Shown here one piece after another: positions 1 to 5,429 of a stretch of 5,429 bases of DNA. The DNA comes from Acidimicrobiales bacterium. Lineage in GTDB: Bacteria; Actinomycetota; Acidimicrobiia; Acidimicrobiales; SZUA-35. Position 1 is the stretch's first letter; every line of letters begins with the position of its first letter. Where the stretch lies: the NCBI GenBank assembly GCA_024641625.1, contig JAHECQ010000278.1, positions 1 through 5,429 on the forward strand, given 5' to 3'. A program made the position numbers and the translations under genes. The notes under the pieces were generated by a model. It was not told the origin of the DNA and did not search any database. It saw only the letters and a list, made by a program, of their open reading frames with translations.

Positions 1-785
1 CGAAGAAGAGGCCGAGCGACAACGACAAGAACGTCAAGGCGTTCAAGATGAACCAGAGCGAGCAGCTCGCCGGCAAAGCGGCCCGAACCGAGAGGGCGCT
101 CGAACGTCTCGAAGTGGTCGACAAGCCGCGTGAAGACTGGCAGCTCCAACTGTCGTTCGGACAGGCCGGCCGGAGCGGGGATGTCGTCGTCAGGCTGGTC
201 GGTGCGATGGCGGTCAATGGCGAATTTCGGCTGGGACCGATCGATCTCACCATCGGATCGGGCGAGCGAGTGGCGATCGTGGGCAGCAATGGGAGCGGCA
301 AGTCGACGCTGCTCGACGTGATCCTCGGGCGACGCCCGATCACGTCCGGTACCCGCTGGTTCGGCCCCGGCGTCGTCGTCGGCGAGCTCGAACAGCGGCG
401 CATGCAGCTGACCGACGACCGAACGGTCCTGGGCGCATTCATGGCAGCCACCTCGCTCGGAAGCTCCGAGGCCCGGACGCTGTTGGCGAAGTTCGGTCTC
501 GGTGCACACGAAGTGCACCGGTCCACGGCATCGCTCTCGCCCGGAGAGCGAACTCGCGCGGTCCTGGCCCTTCTGATGGCGTCCAACACCAACTGCCTGG
601 TGCTGGACGAGCCCTCCAATCACCTCGACATGCCCGCCATCGAACAATTGGAGACCGCCCTCGCCGCCTTTGCCGGCACGGTGCTGCTCATCACTCACGA
701 CCGGGCGCTGCTCGAATCGGTCGAGTTGACTCGTTCGATCACCCTCGAGGCCGGCACCATCATCGCCGACGAAGTGTTGGGCTAA
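1..785 (+). CDS. ABC-F family ATP-binding protein, C-terminal half (5' end outside window)
   Basis: The reading frame is open from the left edge (first full codon at 3) to a TAA at 783-785, so this is the 3' part of a longer gene. The Met at 48 is very probably internal, because the codons before it give a Lys-rich stretch (KKRPSDNDKNVKAFK) typical of the charged linker between the two ATPase domains of ABC-F proteins. Counting from that Met, one complete nucleotide-binding domain is visible: Walker A GSNGSGKST (79-87), Q-loop Gln about 116, signature LSPGE (163-167), Walker B CLVLDEPSNHLD (183-194) and H-loop His 217 in LLITHDRA. The DEPxNHLD form and the lack of membrane segments fit ABC-F rather than a transporter. 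Known ABC-F proteins act on ribosomes as translation factors or antibiotic-protection proteins; which applies here cannot be told. All catalytic motifs are intact. The gene converges on the minus-strand gene at 782-2038 and overlaps it by 4 bp. Confidence 0.95.
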   Translation, partial: KKRPSDNDKNVKAFKMNQSEQLAGKAARTERALERLEVVDKPREDWQLQLSFGQAGRSGDVVVRLVGAMAVNGEFRLGPIDLTIGSGERVAIVGSNGSGKSTLLDVILGRRPITSGTRWFGPGVVVGELEQRRMQLTDDRTVLGAFMAATSLGSSEARTLLAKFGLGAHEVHRSTASLSPGERTRAVLALLMASNTNCLVLDEPSNHLDMPAIEQLETALAAFAGTVLLITHDRALLESVELTRSITLEAGTIIADEVLG

Positions 786-2038
786 CCGTCTCGGCCCAGG
801 TCGGGCTCAGGCGTCTGCTCGCCCTGGGCCCACAGCTCGAGCAAGTGTGCTGCCGCCGCCAGGTAGAGCATCGCAGCCTCGGGATCGTCGTCGGCTGCGT
901 CGAGGCAGGCAAGCACGTACTTGGCGACGTGCGCGTCATGATGACAAGCGCCCCGAGTCGCCACGTCGAGTGCTGCGATCGCCGGCAGGTCATCGAGTCG
1001 CCGCTCGGACAACGGTGGATTGCCGAACGCCGCACGGAAGGCCAGTACTTCGGTGGCGGCGAGCGCGAGTCCGATCTCGGCCTGGGCGGTTGTCGCGGTG
1101 ATTGCCAGCAACGCTTGGGGCAAGGTGAGCGTGTGCGTCCATCCGTAGGCGGCGTGCTCGGTGTCACCGTCGATCATCGACTGCGCAGCAACGCGTAACA
1201 CCGCCCGGGCTGCGTCGTCAGATCGCTGTCCGATCACCGAGCCCAGGAACTCGGTGGCGATGCCCGACTCGTCCATCTCCATCATGATGGGATGAATGAG
1301 TGTGTGGGCGGTGATCCGCTCGGCCGGTGCCGAGGCCAGGGCAGATCGGATCCCGGGGACGTCCGACGCGCCAGACGCCACCCACTCGTCTGTCCAACGG
1401 AACCGGCACCCGGGTTCGGAGGCCAAGGCCTTGAGCATCGGTCGGAGCAGGCCCGGGCTCGGTCGGGTGAGCCGTTCGCTGCGCTCGAGGTGGTGGAAGA
1501 AGATGGGCGCATGGGCCGCGGCGGCGGTGAAGGGAACGACAAAGGCGCGCAACGCAGCGACCAACCTTGCCGGTGGCAACCTCCGAAGCGCCAAGCGACC
1601 GAGACGATCCGTCTCGGTCTGATCGCCCTCGGTCACCGCATCACACAGCCGACGGAGCAGCTCGGCATTCGTGTCGTCGAACTCGGTGTCGATCACCACG
1701 TCGTCGATCGAAGCGGTGTCGATCACCACGTCGTCGATCGAAGCGGTGTCGATCGGGTCATAGGTTCGATAACGCGCCGCGATGCCGGCAATCCGCAGTC
1801 GAGCTCGGTGTCGGGATCGGGCTTCCACCAGGGGCAGCAGTCTTGCCCTGGCCGACAGCTCGAGCGGTGCATGAAGCACGAACGAGTCCTCGACCCCCGC
1901 TCGTGGATGCCCAACGATGTCGGCGACGCCTCCGACCAACCTGTGATCGGACCACTGCTCGAGACCGGCCCGTCGGTAGTCCTCCTCGAGGCTCTCGACC
2001 CTCAGGCCCTCGAGCTCGTGACCCGCGGGTGCAGCCAT
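782..2038 (-). CDS. Hypothetical protein, 418 aa, possibly questin oxidase-like; downstream partner of the BVMO
   Basis: I do not recognise this protein with certainty. It is soluble-looking, Ala/Leu-rich and mostly helical in character, with no signal peptide, membrane segment or nucleotide-binding motif. Its C-terminal half has spaced His-containing motifs: APIFFHHLE (177-185), AHTLIHP (244-250), GWTHTLTLPQAL (299-310), and HHDAHVAKYVLACLDA (366-381) followed by an Ala-rich helix. The order of an HxxTxPxAL-type motif and then a DxHxxK motif near the C-terminus recalls the questin oxidase-like family (PF14027, DUF4243), but from memory and weakly. An acidic segment (97-118) consists of a perfect 10-residue repeat, DTASIDDVVI, twice plus a partial copy. 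The start is ATG at 2036-2038; the ribosome binding site in front is poor (at best GAG 7 nt upstream), which fits translation from a BVMO message. The stop TAG (782-784) overlaps the ABC-F stop. The gene follows the BVMO after 59 bp on the same strand. That the gene is real is likely; its function is open. Confidence 0.8.
   Translation of the reverse strand: MAAPAGHELEGLRVESLEEDYRRAGLEQWSDHRLVGGVADIVGHPRAGVEDSFVLHAPLELSARARLLPLVEARSRHRARLRIAGIAARYRTYDPIDTASIDDVVIDTASIDDVVIDTEFDDTNAELLRRLCDAVTEGDQTETDRLGRLALRRLPPARLVAALRAFVVPFTAAAAHAPIFFHHLERSERLTRPSPGLLRPMLKALASEPGCRFRWTDEWVASGASDVPGIRSALASAPAERITAHTLIHPIMMEMDESGIATEFLGSVIGQRSDDAARAVLRVAAQSMIDGDTEHAAYGWTHTLTLPQALLAITATTAQAEIGLALAATEVLAFRAAFGNPPLSERRLDDLPAIAALDVATRGACHHDAHVAKYVLACLDAADDDPEAAMLYLAAAAHLLELWAQGEQTPEPDLGRDG
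793..830 (+). terminator. Inverted repeat just after the ABC-F stop, possible terminator
   Basis: GGCCCAGG (793-800) and CCTGGGCC (823-830) form a perfect 8-bp inverted repeat with a 22-nt loop, starting 8 bp after the ABC-F stop codon. The position suits transcription termination of the ABC-F message, but no T-run follows. It also lies within the last codons of the convergent minus-strand gene, so it could be a coincidence of GC-rich coding sequence. A structure at the end of both converging transcripts could serve either one. Confidence 0.3.
1684..1754. repeat. 30-bp in-frame tandem duplication, 2.4 copies
   Basis: Positions 1684-1713 and 1714-1743 are identical 30-mers, and 1744-1754 repeats the first 11 bases again (CGGTGTCGATC). 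A unit of ten codons keeps the frame, adding residues 97-106 and 107-116 (DTASIDDVVI each) to the 418-residue protein. Each unit contains the 8-bp palindrome TCGATCGA (1704-1711, 1734-1741). The absence of any mismatch suggests a recent duplication. The 11-bp element at both ends of the unit would already have allowed slippage or recombination before the duplication. Confidence 0.95.
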
Positions 2039-2071
2039 GACGGCACTCTAGGAGCACCGTTCGCCAGACGT

Positions 2072-2085
2072 CGACCGTCGGGTCG
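2072..2085. other. Small inverted repeat between the BVMO and the 418-aa gene
   Basis: CGACC (2072-2076) and GGTCG (2081-2085) form a perfect 5-bp stem with a 4-nt loop in the 59-bp gap (2039-2097) between the two minus-strand genes. There is no T-tract, so it is weak as a terminator. It might attenuate read-through or affect mRNA stability, or mean nothing in sequence this GC-rich. I see no convincing separate promoter for the downstream gene in this gap. Confidence 0.2.
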
Positions 2086-2097
2086 TGAAGCGTCGGA

Positions 2098-3951
2098 CTA
2101 CTTCAGGTCGACGCCGTCCAGCCGGCCGTCGGCGCGCCATTCCTCGAGAAGCTCGAAGAACTTGATGGGTCCCTCGATGTAGGTACCGGCGAAGAATCCC
2201 AGCGGGTTGCCGAGCTTGCCCTCGTTGTTGTAGTAGCCGGGCGTGCATTCGGTGTAGAAGCGGGTGCCCATCGACGCGGCGCGACGAATCTCGTTGACCC
2301 ATGCATCCTCGGCCTCGACCGTGGTCTCGACGGTTTCGGCGCCGCGATCACGTGCCTGCGTCATCATGTAGGCGACGTGCTTGGCCTGTTCGTTGAGTGC
2401 CATCGGCACACTGACCGTGACGGCCGTCTGGGTGAAACCCAGGAAGAAGCAGTTGGGGAATCCGTTGGTCTGCAGACCGTGCAGGGTGCGGAGTCCCTCA
2501 CCCCACTTCTCCGACAGGGACACGCCGCCGCGTCCGATGATGTCGTAGCCCGCCCGCCTGGTGTATGTCGTTCCCACTTCGAAGCCGGTGGCGAACACGA
2601 GGCAGTCCACCTCGTACTCCGTGCCGTCGACCATGACGCCGTGCTCGGCCAGCCGCTCGACCCCCTTGCCGTCGGTGTCGACCAGGGTCACGTTCGGACG
2701 GTTGAACGTCGCGAGGTACTCGTCGTGGAAGCAGGGCCGCTTGCAGAACTGGCGGTACCACGGCTTCAACTTCTCGGCAGTCGCCGGATCCTTGACGATC
2801 TCGTCGACTCGTGAGCGCACCTGGTTCATCTTGCGGTAATCGGAGAGCTCCATGAGTTCGTTTCGCTCGGCCCCGGTCAGGCGCCGGCCGAGCTCCCGGG
2901 ACGCTTGTTTGGCCACGATGCCGGTGAGGTTGCGGAAGATGTCGGTCCAACCGTCCTTGACCATGTCCTCCTCGACGTCGCCGCCGGACACGACCACGTT
3001 GAAGTTGTCCATGCGCTCCTGCTGCCAACCGGGCTTCAGGGTCTTGACCCATTCGGGGTCGGTTTCGCGGTTGTTGCGCACATCGACCGAGGACGGCGTG
3101 CGTTGGAAGACATACAGCTGCTTGGCCGAGGCGCCGAGATGCGGGACGCACTGCACGGCGGTGGCACCGGTACCGATGATGCCGACAACCTTGTCGGACA
3201 GTTTGTCGAGATTGCCGGTGGAATCGCCCCCGGTGTACTCGTAGTCCCATCGGCTGGTATGGAACGTGTAGCCCTTGAACTCGTTGATGCCAGGGATGCC
3301 TGGCAGCTTCGGCCGATTCAGCGGACCATTGGCCATGGCGATGAACTGCGTGCGGAACTCATCGCCGCGGTCGGTCCGCACGATCCATCGCTTGGCCGCC
3401 TCGTCCCACTGCATCTCGGTGATGCCGGTTTGGAACAGCGCGTCTTCGTACAGGTCGAAGTGACGGGCAATGGCCTTCGAATGCTCGAAGATCTCGGGGG
3501 CGAACGGATACTTGGTCCTGGGAATCGCACCCATCTCCTCGAGCAGTGGCAGGTACACGTAGGACTCGACGTCGCAGGCCGCGCCCGGATAGCGGTTCCA
3601 ATACCAGGTACCTCCGACGTCGCCGGCCTTCTCCACCAGGCGGATGCTCTGGTAGCCCGCCTCGCGCAGACGCGCCCCCATCAGCAGGCCGCCGAAGCCA
3701 CCACCGACGATGGTGACCTCGACGTCGTCGAAGATCGGCTCACGGGTGAAGCCGGGCTCGACGTAGGGATCTTCCACGTAGCGGGAGAACTCGGCGGTGA
3801 CTTCGACGTACTGCTCGTTGGCATCGTCGCGCAGCCGCTTGTCCCGCTCGGCCAGGTATTTGGCCTTGAGTTCGGCGGGATCGAACCCCAACTGTTCGGG
3901 TGTCCACCCCAAGGTGCCGATGAGTTCTGCTCCAACGTCGGTTGTCGTCAT
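2098..3951 (-). CDS. Type I (FAD/NADPH) Baeyer-Villiger monooxygenase, 617 aa
   Basis: This flavoprotein family uses FAD, NADPH and O2 to insert an oxygen beside a ketone carbonyl, giving an ester or lactone; it acts in the cytosol. From the ATG at 3951-3949 the motifs are: FAD-binding GGGFGG (83-88) inside VEVTIVGGGFGG; GGTWYWNRYPGAACD (113-127), the second BVMO signature, with Asp 127 at the position of the active-site Asp of phenylacetone monooxygenase; the BVMO fingerprint FKGYTFHTSRWD (225-236); NADPH-binding GTGATA (260-265); FQRTPS (282-287), whose Arg 284 probably matches the catalytic Arg; KRPCFHDEY (404-412); and ATGFE (454-458). About 80 residues, largely charged and helical, precede the first Rossmann motif. 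That is longer than in cyclohexanone or phenylacetone monooxygenases and like the extended BVMO group. The start is chosen because AAGGGA lies 5 nt upstream and the sequence beyond it stops looking like protein. All key residues are present. The substrate is unknown; steroids, cyclic or long-chain ketones are all possible. Confidence 0.95.
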   Translation of the reverse strand: MTTTDVGAELIGTLGWTPEQLGFDPAELKAKYLAERDKRLRDDANEQYVEVTAEFSRYVEDPYVEPGFTREPIFDDVEVTIVGGGFGGLLMGARLREAGYQSIRLVEKAGDVGGTWYWNRYPGAACDVESYVYLPLLEEMGAIPRTKYPFAPEIFEHSKAIARHFDLYEDALFQTGITEMQWDEAAKRWIVRTDRGDEFRTQFIAMANGPLNRPKLPGIPGINEFKGYTFHTSRWDYEYTGGDSTGNLDKLSDKVVGIIGTGATAVQCVPHLGASAKQLYVFQRTPSSVDVRNNRETDPEWVKTLKPGWQQERMDNFNVVVSGGDVEEDMVKDGWTDIFRNLTGIVAKQASRELGRRLTGAERNELMELSDYRKMNQVRSRVDEIVKDPATAEKLKPWYRQFCKRPCFHDEYLATFNRPNVTLVDTDGKGVERLAEHGVMVDGTEYEVDCLVFATGFEVGTTYTRRAGYDIIGRGGVSLSEKWGEGLRTLHGLQTNGFPNCFFLGFTQTAVTVSVPMALNEQAKHVAYMMTQARDRGAETVETTVEAEDAWVNEIRRAASMGTRFYTECTPGYYNNEGKLGNPLGFFAGTYIEGPIKFFELLEEWRADGRLDGVDLK

Positions 3952-3956
3952 GTAGA

Positions 3957-3962
3957 TCCCTT
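3957..3962 (-). promoter_or_regulatory. Ribosome binding site of the BVMO
   Basis: On the minus strand AAGGGA lies 5 nt before the ATG at 3951. This decides the start: the open frame continues upstream to 4146, but those 65 extra residues would overlap the divergent LLM gene and have no family-like character. Confidence 0.7.
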
Positions 3963-3982
3963 GCGTTCGTGATGGTTCTGGC

Positions 3983-3988
3983 AGGATA
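3983..3988 (-). promoter_or_regulatory. Candidate -10 element of the BVMO promoter
   Basis: TATCCT on the minus strand fits the actinobacterial TANNNT -10 pattern. It would place transcription start near 3976, leaving a leader of about 25 nt that holds the AAGGGA site. The best upstream hexamer is TTCGAG (4007-4012, spacer 18), a poor -35 match, so this rests mainly on position. Confidence 0.35.
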
Positions 3989-4057
3989 GAGCAACGTGTC
4001 CAGCCACTCGAACCTCTCGCTCCGGTTTGCGTCCAGGAGTGGCCGTCCATCGACCCC

Positions 4058-4062
4058 GGGGG
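4058..4062 (+). promoter_or_regulatory. Ribosome binding site of the LLM gene
   Basis: GGGGG ends 6 nt before the ATG at 4069. This favours the ATG over the in-frame TTG at 4027, whose extra 14 residues (Arg/Pro-rich) do not belong to the family; the family's first beta strand begins directly at MQISCAF. Confidence 0.55.
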
Positions 4063-4068
4063 TTCCTG

Positions 4069-5046
4069 ATGCAGATCTCGTGTGCCTTTCCACCGATGCC
4101 GGACACTCCGGCGTACATCGAGCTGGCCGAACGACTCGGGTTTCATCGCGCCTGGGTGTTCGACACCCCGGCCCTGCAGCTCGACGTCTGGATGACGCTG
4201 GCGCTCGCGGCACAGAGGACGTCACGGATCGGTCTGGGCCCGGGCGTCCTGATTCCCAGCCTTCGTCATCCGATGGTCACCGCCAGTGCCATCGCCCATT
4301 TGCAGTCTCTGGCCCCCGGTCGAGTCGAGGTGGGTGTGGGGGCTGGGTTCACCGGTCGCAATGCGATGGGACAGCGCGGGCTGCGTTGGTCGACGGTGGC
4401 AGACTACGTCACGCGCGTGCAGGGCTTGTTGCGCGGCGACACCGTCACCGTCGACGGCGCGGCCACCCGAATGCTCCACTGGCCCGGCCAGGCCCCTGCC
4501 CGGCCGGTCGAGGTCCCCTGGCGCCTGGCGGTGGGAGGACCCAAGGGTCTGTCGACGGCGAGGGAGGTCGGTTCGGCCATCTTCGTGAGCCGGCCCGATC
4601 CCGACTCGGACTATCGAGCCTTTCCCGGGGTGACCGCAATGGTCAGTGGTGCGGTGCTCGACCCGGGTGAAGCCCCCGACTCCCCCCGGGCGTTGGCTAC
4701 CGCAGGGCCCGGCGTGGCCATCCTCTACCACCTGGCGCTCGAGCGGGGCGACGGCTCGGTGCTCGGGCTCCCCAACGGGGCACGCTTCGCCGAACTGGTT
4801 GCTGCCCTGCCGGCCGGGACACGGCATCTCGGGACCCATGTAGGACATCTGTCGCAGCTGAACGAGATCGATCTGCAGGTCCTCGACGCCGAGGCGTTGC
4901 AGCGATCGCCGTTGCTGTGTCGAGCCGACGAGGTACCTGCGTGGGTCGAACGCTATGCGGCCATGGGGGTCACGGAACTCGCCTATGAGCCCATGGGTGA
5001 CATCCCCGAAGCGCTGGAGCGCTACGCGAGAGCCGTTGGCCTGTGA
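4069..5046 (+). CDS. LLM class (luciferase-like, FMN or F420) oxidoreductase, 325 aa
   Basis: This is a TIM-barrel enzyme of the bacterial luciferase-like superfamily, which binds FMN or, commonly in actinobacteria, the deazaflavin F420. The start reads MQISCAFPPM, the first barrel strand, followed by AERLGFHRAWVFD (20-32). The family core is clear: TSRIGLGPGVLIPSLRHP (51-68), then a helix ending LAPGRVEVGVGAGFTGR (81-97), matching the usual LG-GV--RHP and GR---G-G-G pattern. A second conserved segment is VPWRLAVGGPKGLSTAREVG (149-168), the usual AxxGPKxxxxA strand and helix near the cofactor phosphate. The C-terminus ends in VTELAYEPMGDIPEALERYA (301-320), a typical last strand and helix. 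There is no signal peptide. Length is normal for the superfamily. Its cofactor and substrate cannot be read; methylene-tetrahydromethanopterin reductase-like F420 enzymes are the nearest style, and type II BVMOs belong to the same superfamily. It is divergent from the BVMO and its TGA overlaps the ATG of the macrodomain gene. Confidence 0.9.
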   Translation: MQISCAFPPMPDTPAYIELAERLGFHRAWVFDTPALQLDVWMTLALAAQRTSRIGLGPGVLIPSLRHPMVTASAIAHLQSLAPGRVEVGVGAGFTGRNAMGQRGLRWSTVADYVTRVQGLLRGDTVTVDGAATRMLHWPGQAPARPVEVPWRLAVGGPKGLSTAREVGSAIFVSRPDPDSDYRAFPGVTAMVSGAVLDPGEAPDSPRALATAGPGVAILYHLALERGDGSVLGLPNGARFAELVAALPAGTRHLGTHVGHLSQLNEIDLQVLDAEALQRSPLLCRADEVPAWVERYAAMGVTELAYEPMGDIPEALERYARAVGL

Positions 5047-5429
5047 TGCTTCAGCACGGAGGAATGCTCGAGCGGTCCTCACCGAATCTCCAGCTGGTGG
5101 TCGGAGACATCACGCTGCAGTCCGTCGATGCCATCGTGAACGCAGCCAACACCTCGCTCCTCGGGGGAGGTGGGGTCGACGGCGCCATCCATCGAGCCGC
5201 CGGACCCGGTCTGGTGGAACGCTGTCGAGAGCTGGGAGGTTGCCCGACCGGCCAGGCGAAGGCGACGCCCGGCTTCGACCTCCCGGCCCATTGGATCATT
5301 CACACGGTGGGGCCCATCTGGCAGGGCGGTAACCACGGAGAGGCCGAGCTCCTGGCGTCCTGCTATCGGGAATCACTTCGATGTGCTGATGAACTCGGTG
5401 CCTCCAGCGTCGCCTTTCCTGCCATCTCC
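5046..5429 (+). CDS. Macrodomain ADP-ribose hydrolase, YmdB-type (3' end outside window)
   Basis: The frame starting at the ATG 5046-5048 stays open to the right edge and gives 128 residues. It closely follows the start of E. coli YmdB (about 177 residues), so roughly the last 50 are missing. Visible motifs: VVGDIT (18-23), whose Asp 21 contacts the adenine; AIVNAAN (29-35) with Asn 35; the GGGGVDGAIHRAAGP loop (40-54) with Asp 45; PTGQAKAT (67-74); IIHTVGPIW (84-92); and VAFPAIS (122-128) at the edge. Asn 35 and Asp 45 match the catalytic Asn25/Asp35 of YmdB. Such enzymes release acetate from O-acetyl-ADP-ribose and remove ADP-ribose from acidic side chains; E. coli YmdB also modulates RNase III. 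The ATG shares one base with the LLM stop (TGATG), which suggests translational coupling. A second ATG at 5064 directly follows GGAGGA (5058-5063), too close for a normal site, so the first is preferred; both keep the whole domain. Confidence 0.93.
   Translation, partial: MLQHGGMLERSSPNLQLVVGDITLQSVDAIVNAANTSLLGGGGVDGAIHRAAGPGLVERCRELGGCPTGQAKATPGFDLPAHWIIHTVGPIWQGGNHGEAELLASCYRESLRCADELGASSVAFPAIS

Larger units (their letters stand above)
3952..4068. promoter_or_regulatory. 117-bp divergent intergenic region between BVMO and LLM genes
   Basis: The BVMO (leftward) and the LLM gene (rightward) start from opposite ends of this stretch, so it must carry both promoters or a shared control region. 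I see a candidate leftward -10 (3983-3988) but no convincing rightward promoter; the best is TTGCGT (3961-3966) with GATAGA (3985-3990) at 18-bp spacing, which is weak. There is a small dyad ACCCC-G-GGGGT (4053-4063) over the rightward ribosome binding site. No clear long operator palindrome is visible and no regulator gene lies in the window. Confidence 0.5.

Noticed and set aside
48..785. A complete, single-domain ABC ATPase starting at Met 48
   Set aside because: The frame is open to the left edge and the upstream codons read as an ABC-F linker, so the gene is cut by the window rather than short.
1684..1754. CRISPR-like or non-coding repeat array
   Set aside because: The units are directly adjacent without spacers and lie in frame within a coding sequence, so this is a coding tandem duplication.
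1292..2182. A 296-residue open frame on the plus strand, antisense to the 418-aa gene
   Set aside because: It is a GC-rich shadow: its composition is Arg/Gly/Ser-rich without motifs, it crosses into the end of the BVMO, and the minus strand gives the coherent protein.
2905..3972. A 355-residue open frame on the plus strand, antisense to the BVMO
   Set aside because: The opposite strand encodes a clear BVMO with all motifs; this frame has no family features and is a codon-bias shadow.
4027..4068. TTG start for the LLM gene, 14 codons earlier
   Set aside because: The added residues are Arg/Pro-rich and precede the first barrel strand; the ATG at 4069 has a GGGGG site at 6 nt.
3952..4146. Extension of the BVMO to an upstream ATG (682 residues)
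   Set aside because: The extra 65 residues do not look like protein, would run into the divergent LLM gene, and a good ribosome binding site precedes the ATG at 3951.
4222..5082. A 286-residue open frame on the minus strand, antisense to the LLM gene
   Set aside because: It is rich in Gly, Arg and Gln with no motifs, and it covers a well-supported LLM coding region and the macrodomain start.

Overview
The window is GC-rich, tightly packed bacterial chromosomal DNA, and the visible families point to a high-GC actinobacterium. Three things suggest this: an ABC-F protein with the LSPGERTRA signature, a luciferase-like oxidoreductase of the kind often F420-dependent in actinobacteria, and a type I Baeyer-Villiger monooxygenase (BVMO) of the large, N-terminally extended type. 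An environmental lineage such as Acidimicrobiia is a guess from protein style only. I see no mobile element, tRNA, rRNA, CRISPR array or prophage.

Layout, left to right. (1) Positions 1-785, plus strand: the C-terminal half of an ABC-F ATPase (end of the interdomain linker plus the whole second nucleotide-binding domain), cut by the window edge. (2) Positions 782-2038, minus strand: a 418-residue protein of unknown function, convergent with ABC-F and overlapping its stop by 4 bp. It carries a recent-looking in-frame 30-bp tandem duplication and His/Asp-rich motifs that faintly resemble the questin oxidase-like family. (3) Positions 2098-3951, minus strand: a complete type I BVMO of 617 residues with both Rossmann motifs and the BVMO fingerprint. 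It lies 59 bp upstream of gene 2 on the same strand, so the two probably form an operon. (4) Positions 3952-4068: a 117-bp divergent intergenic region that must hold the promoters for both directions. (5) Positions 4069-5046, plus strand: a 325-residue luciferase-like (LLM class) oxidoreductase. (6) Position 5046 to the right edge, plus strand: the first 128 residues of a YmdB-type macrodomain (ADP-ribose hydrolase), whose start codon overlaps the LLM stop codon (TGATG).

Working together (inference): the core is a divergently organised oxidoreductase locus. A flavin/NADPH BVMO and an unknown protein are read leftward. A flavin or F420 oxidoreductase and an ADP-ribose hydrolase, probably translationally coupled, are read rightward. 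The BVMO would turn a ketone into an ester or lactone, but the substrate cannot be read from the sequence. The most interesting points are the unknown BVMO-linked protein, the pairing of two oxygenase-type enzymes around one promoter region, and the coupling of an ADP-ribose hydrolase to an LLM enzyme. I did not find a clear new defence, mobile or RNA system.
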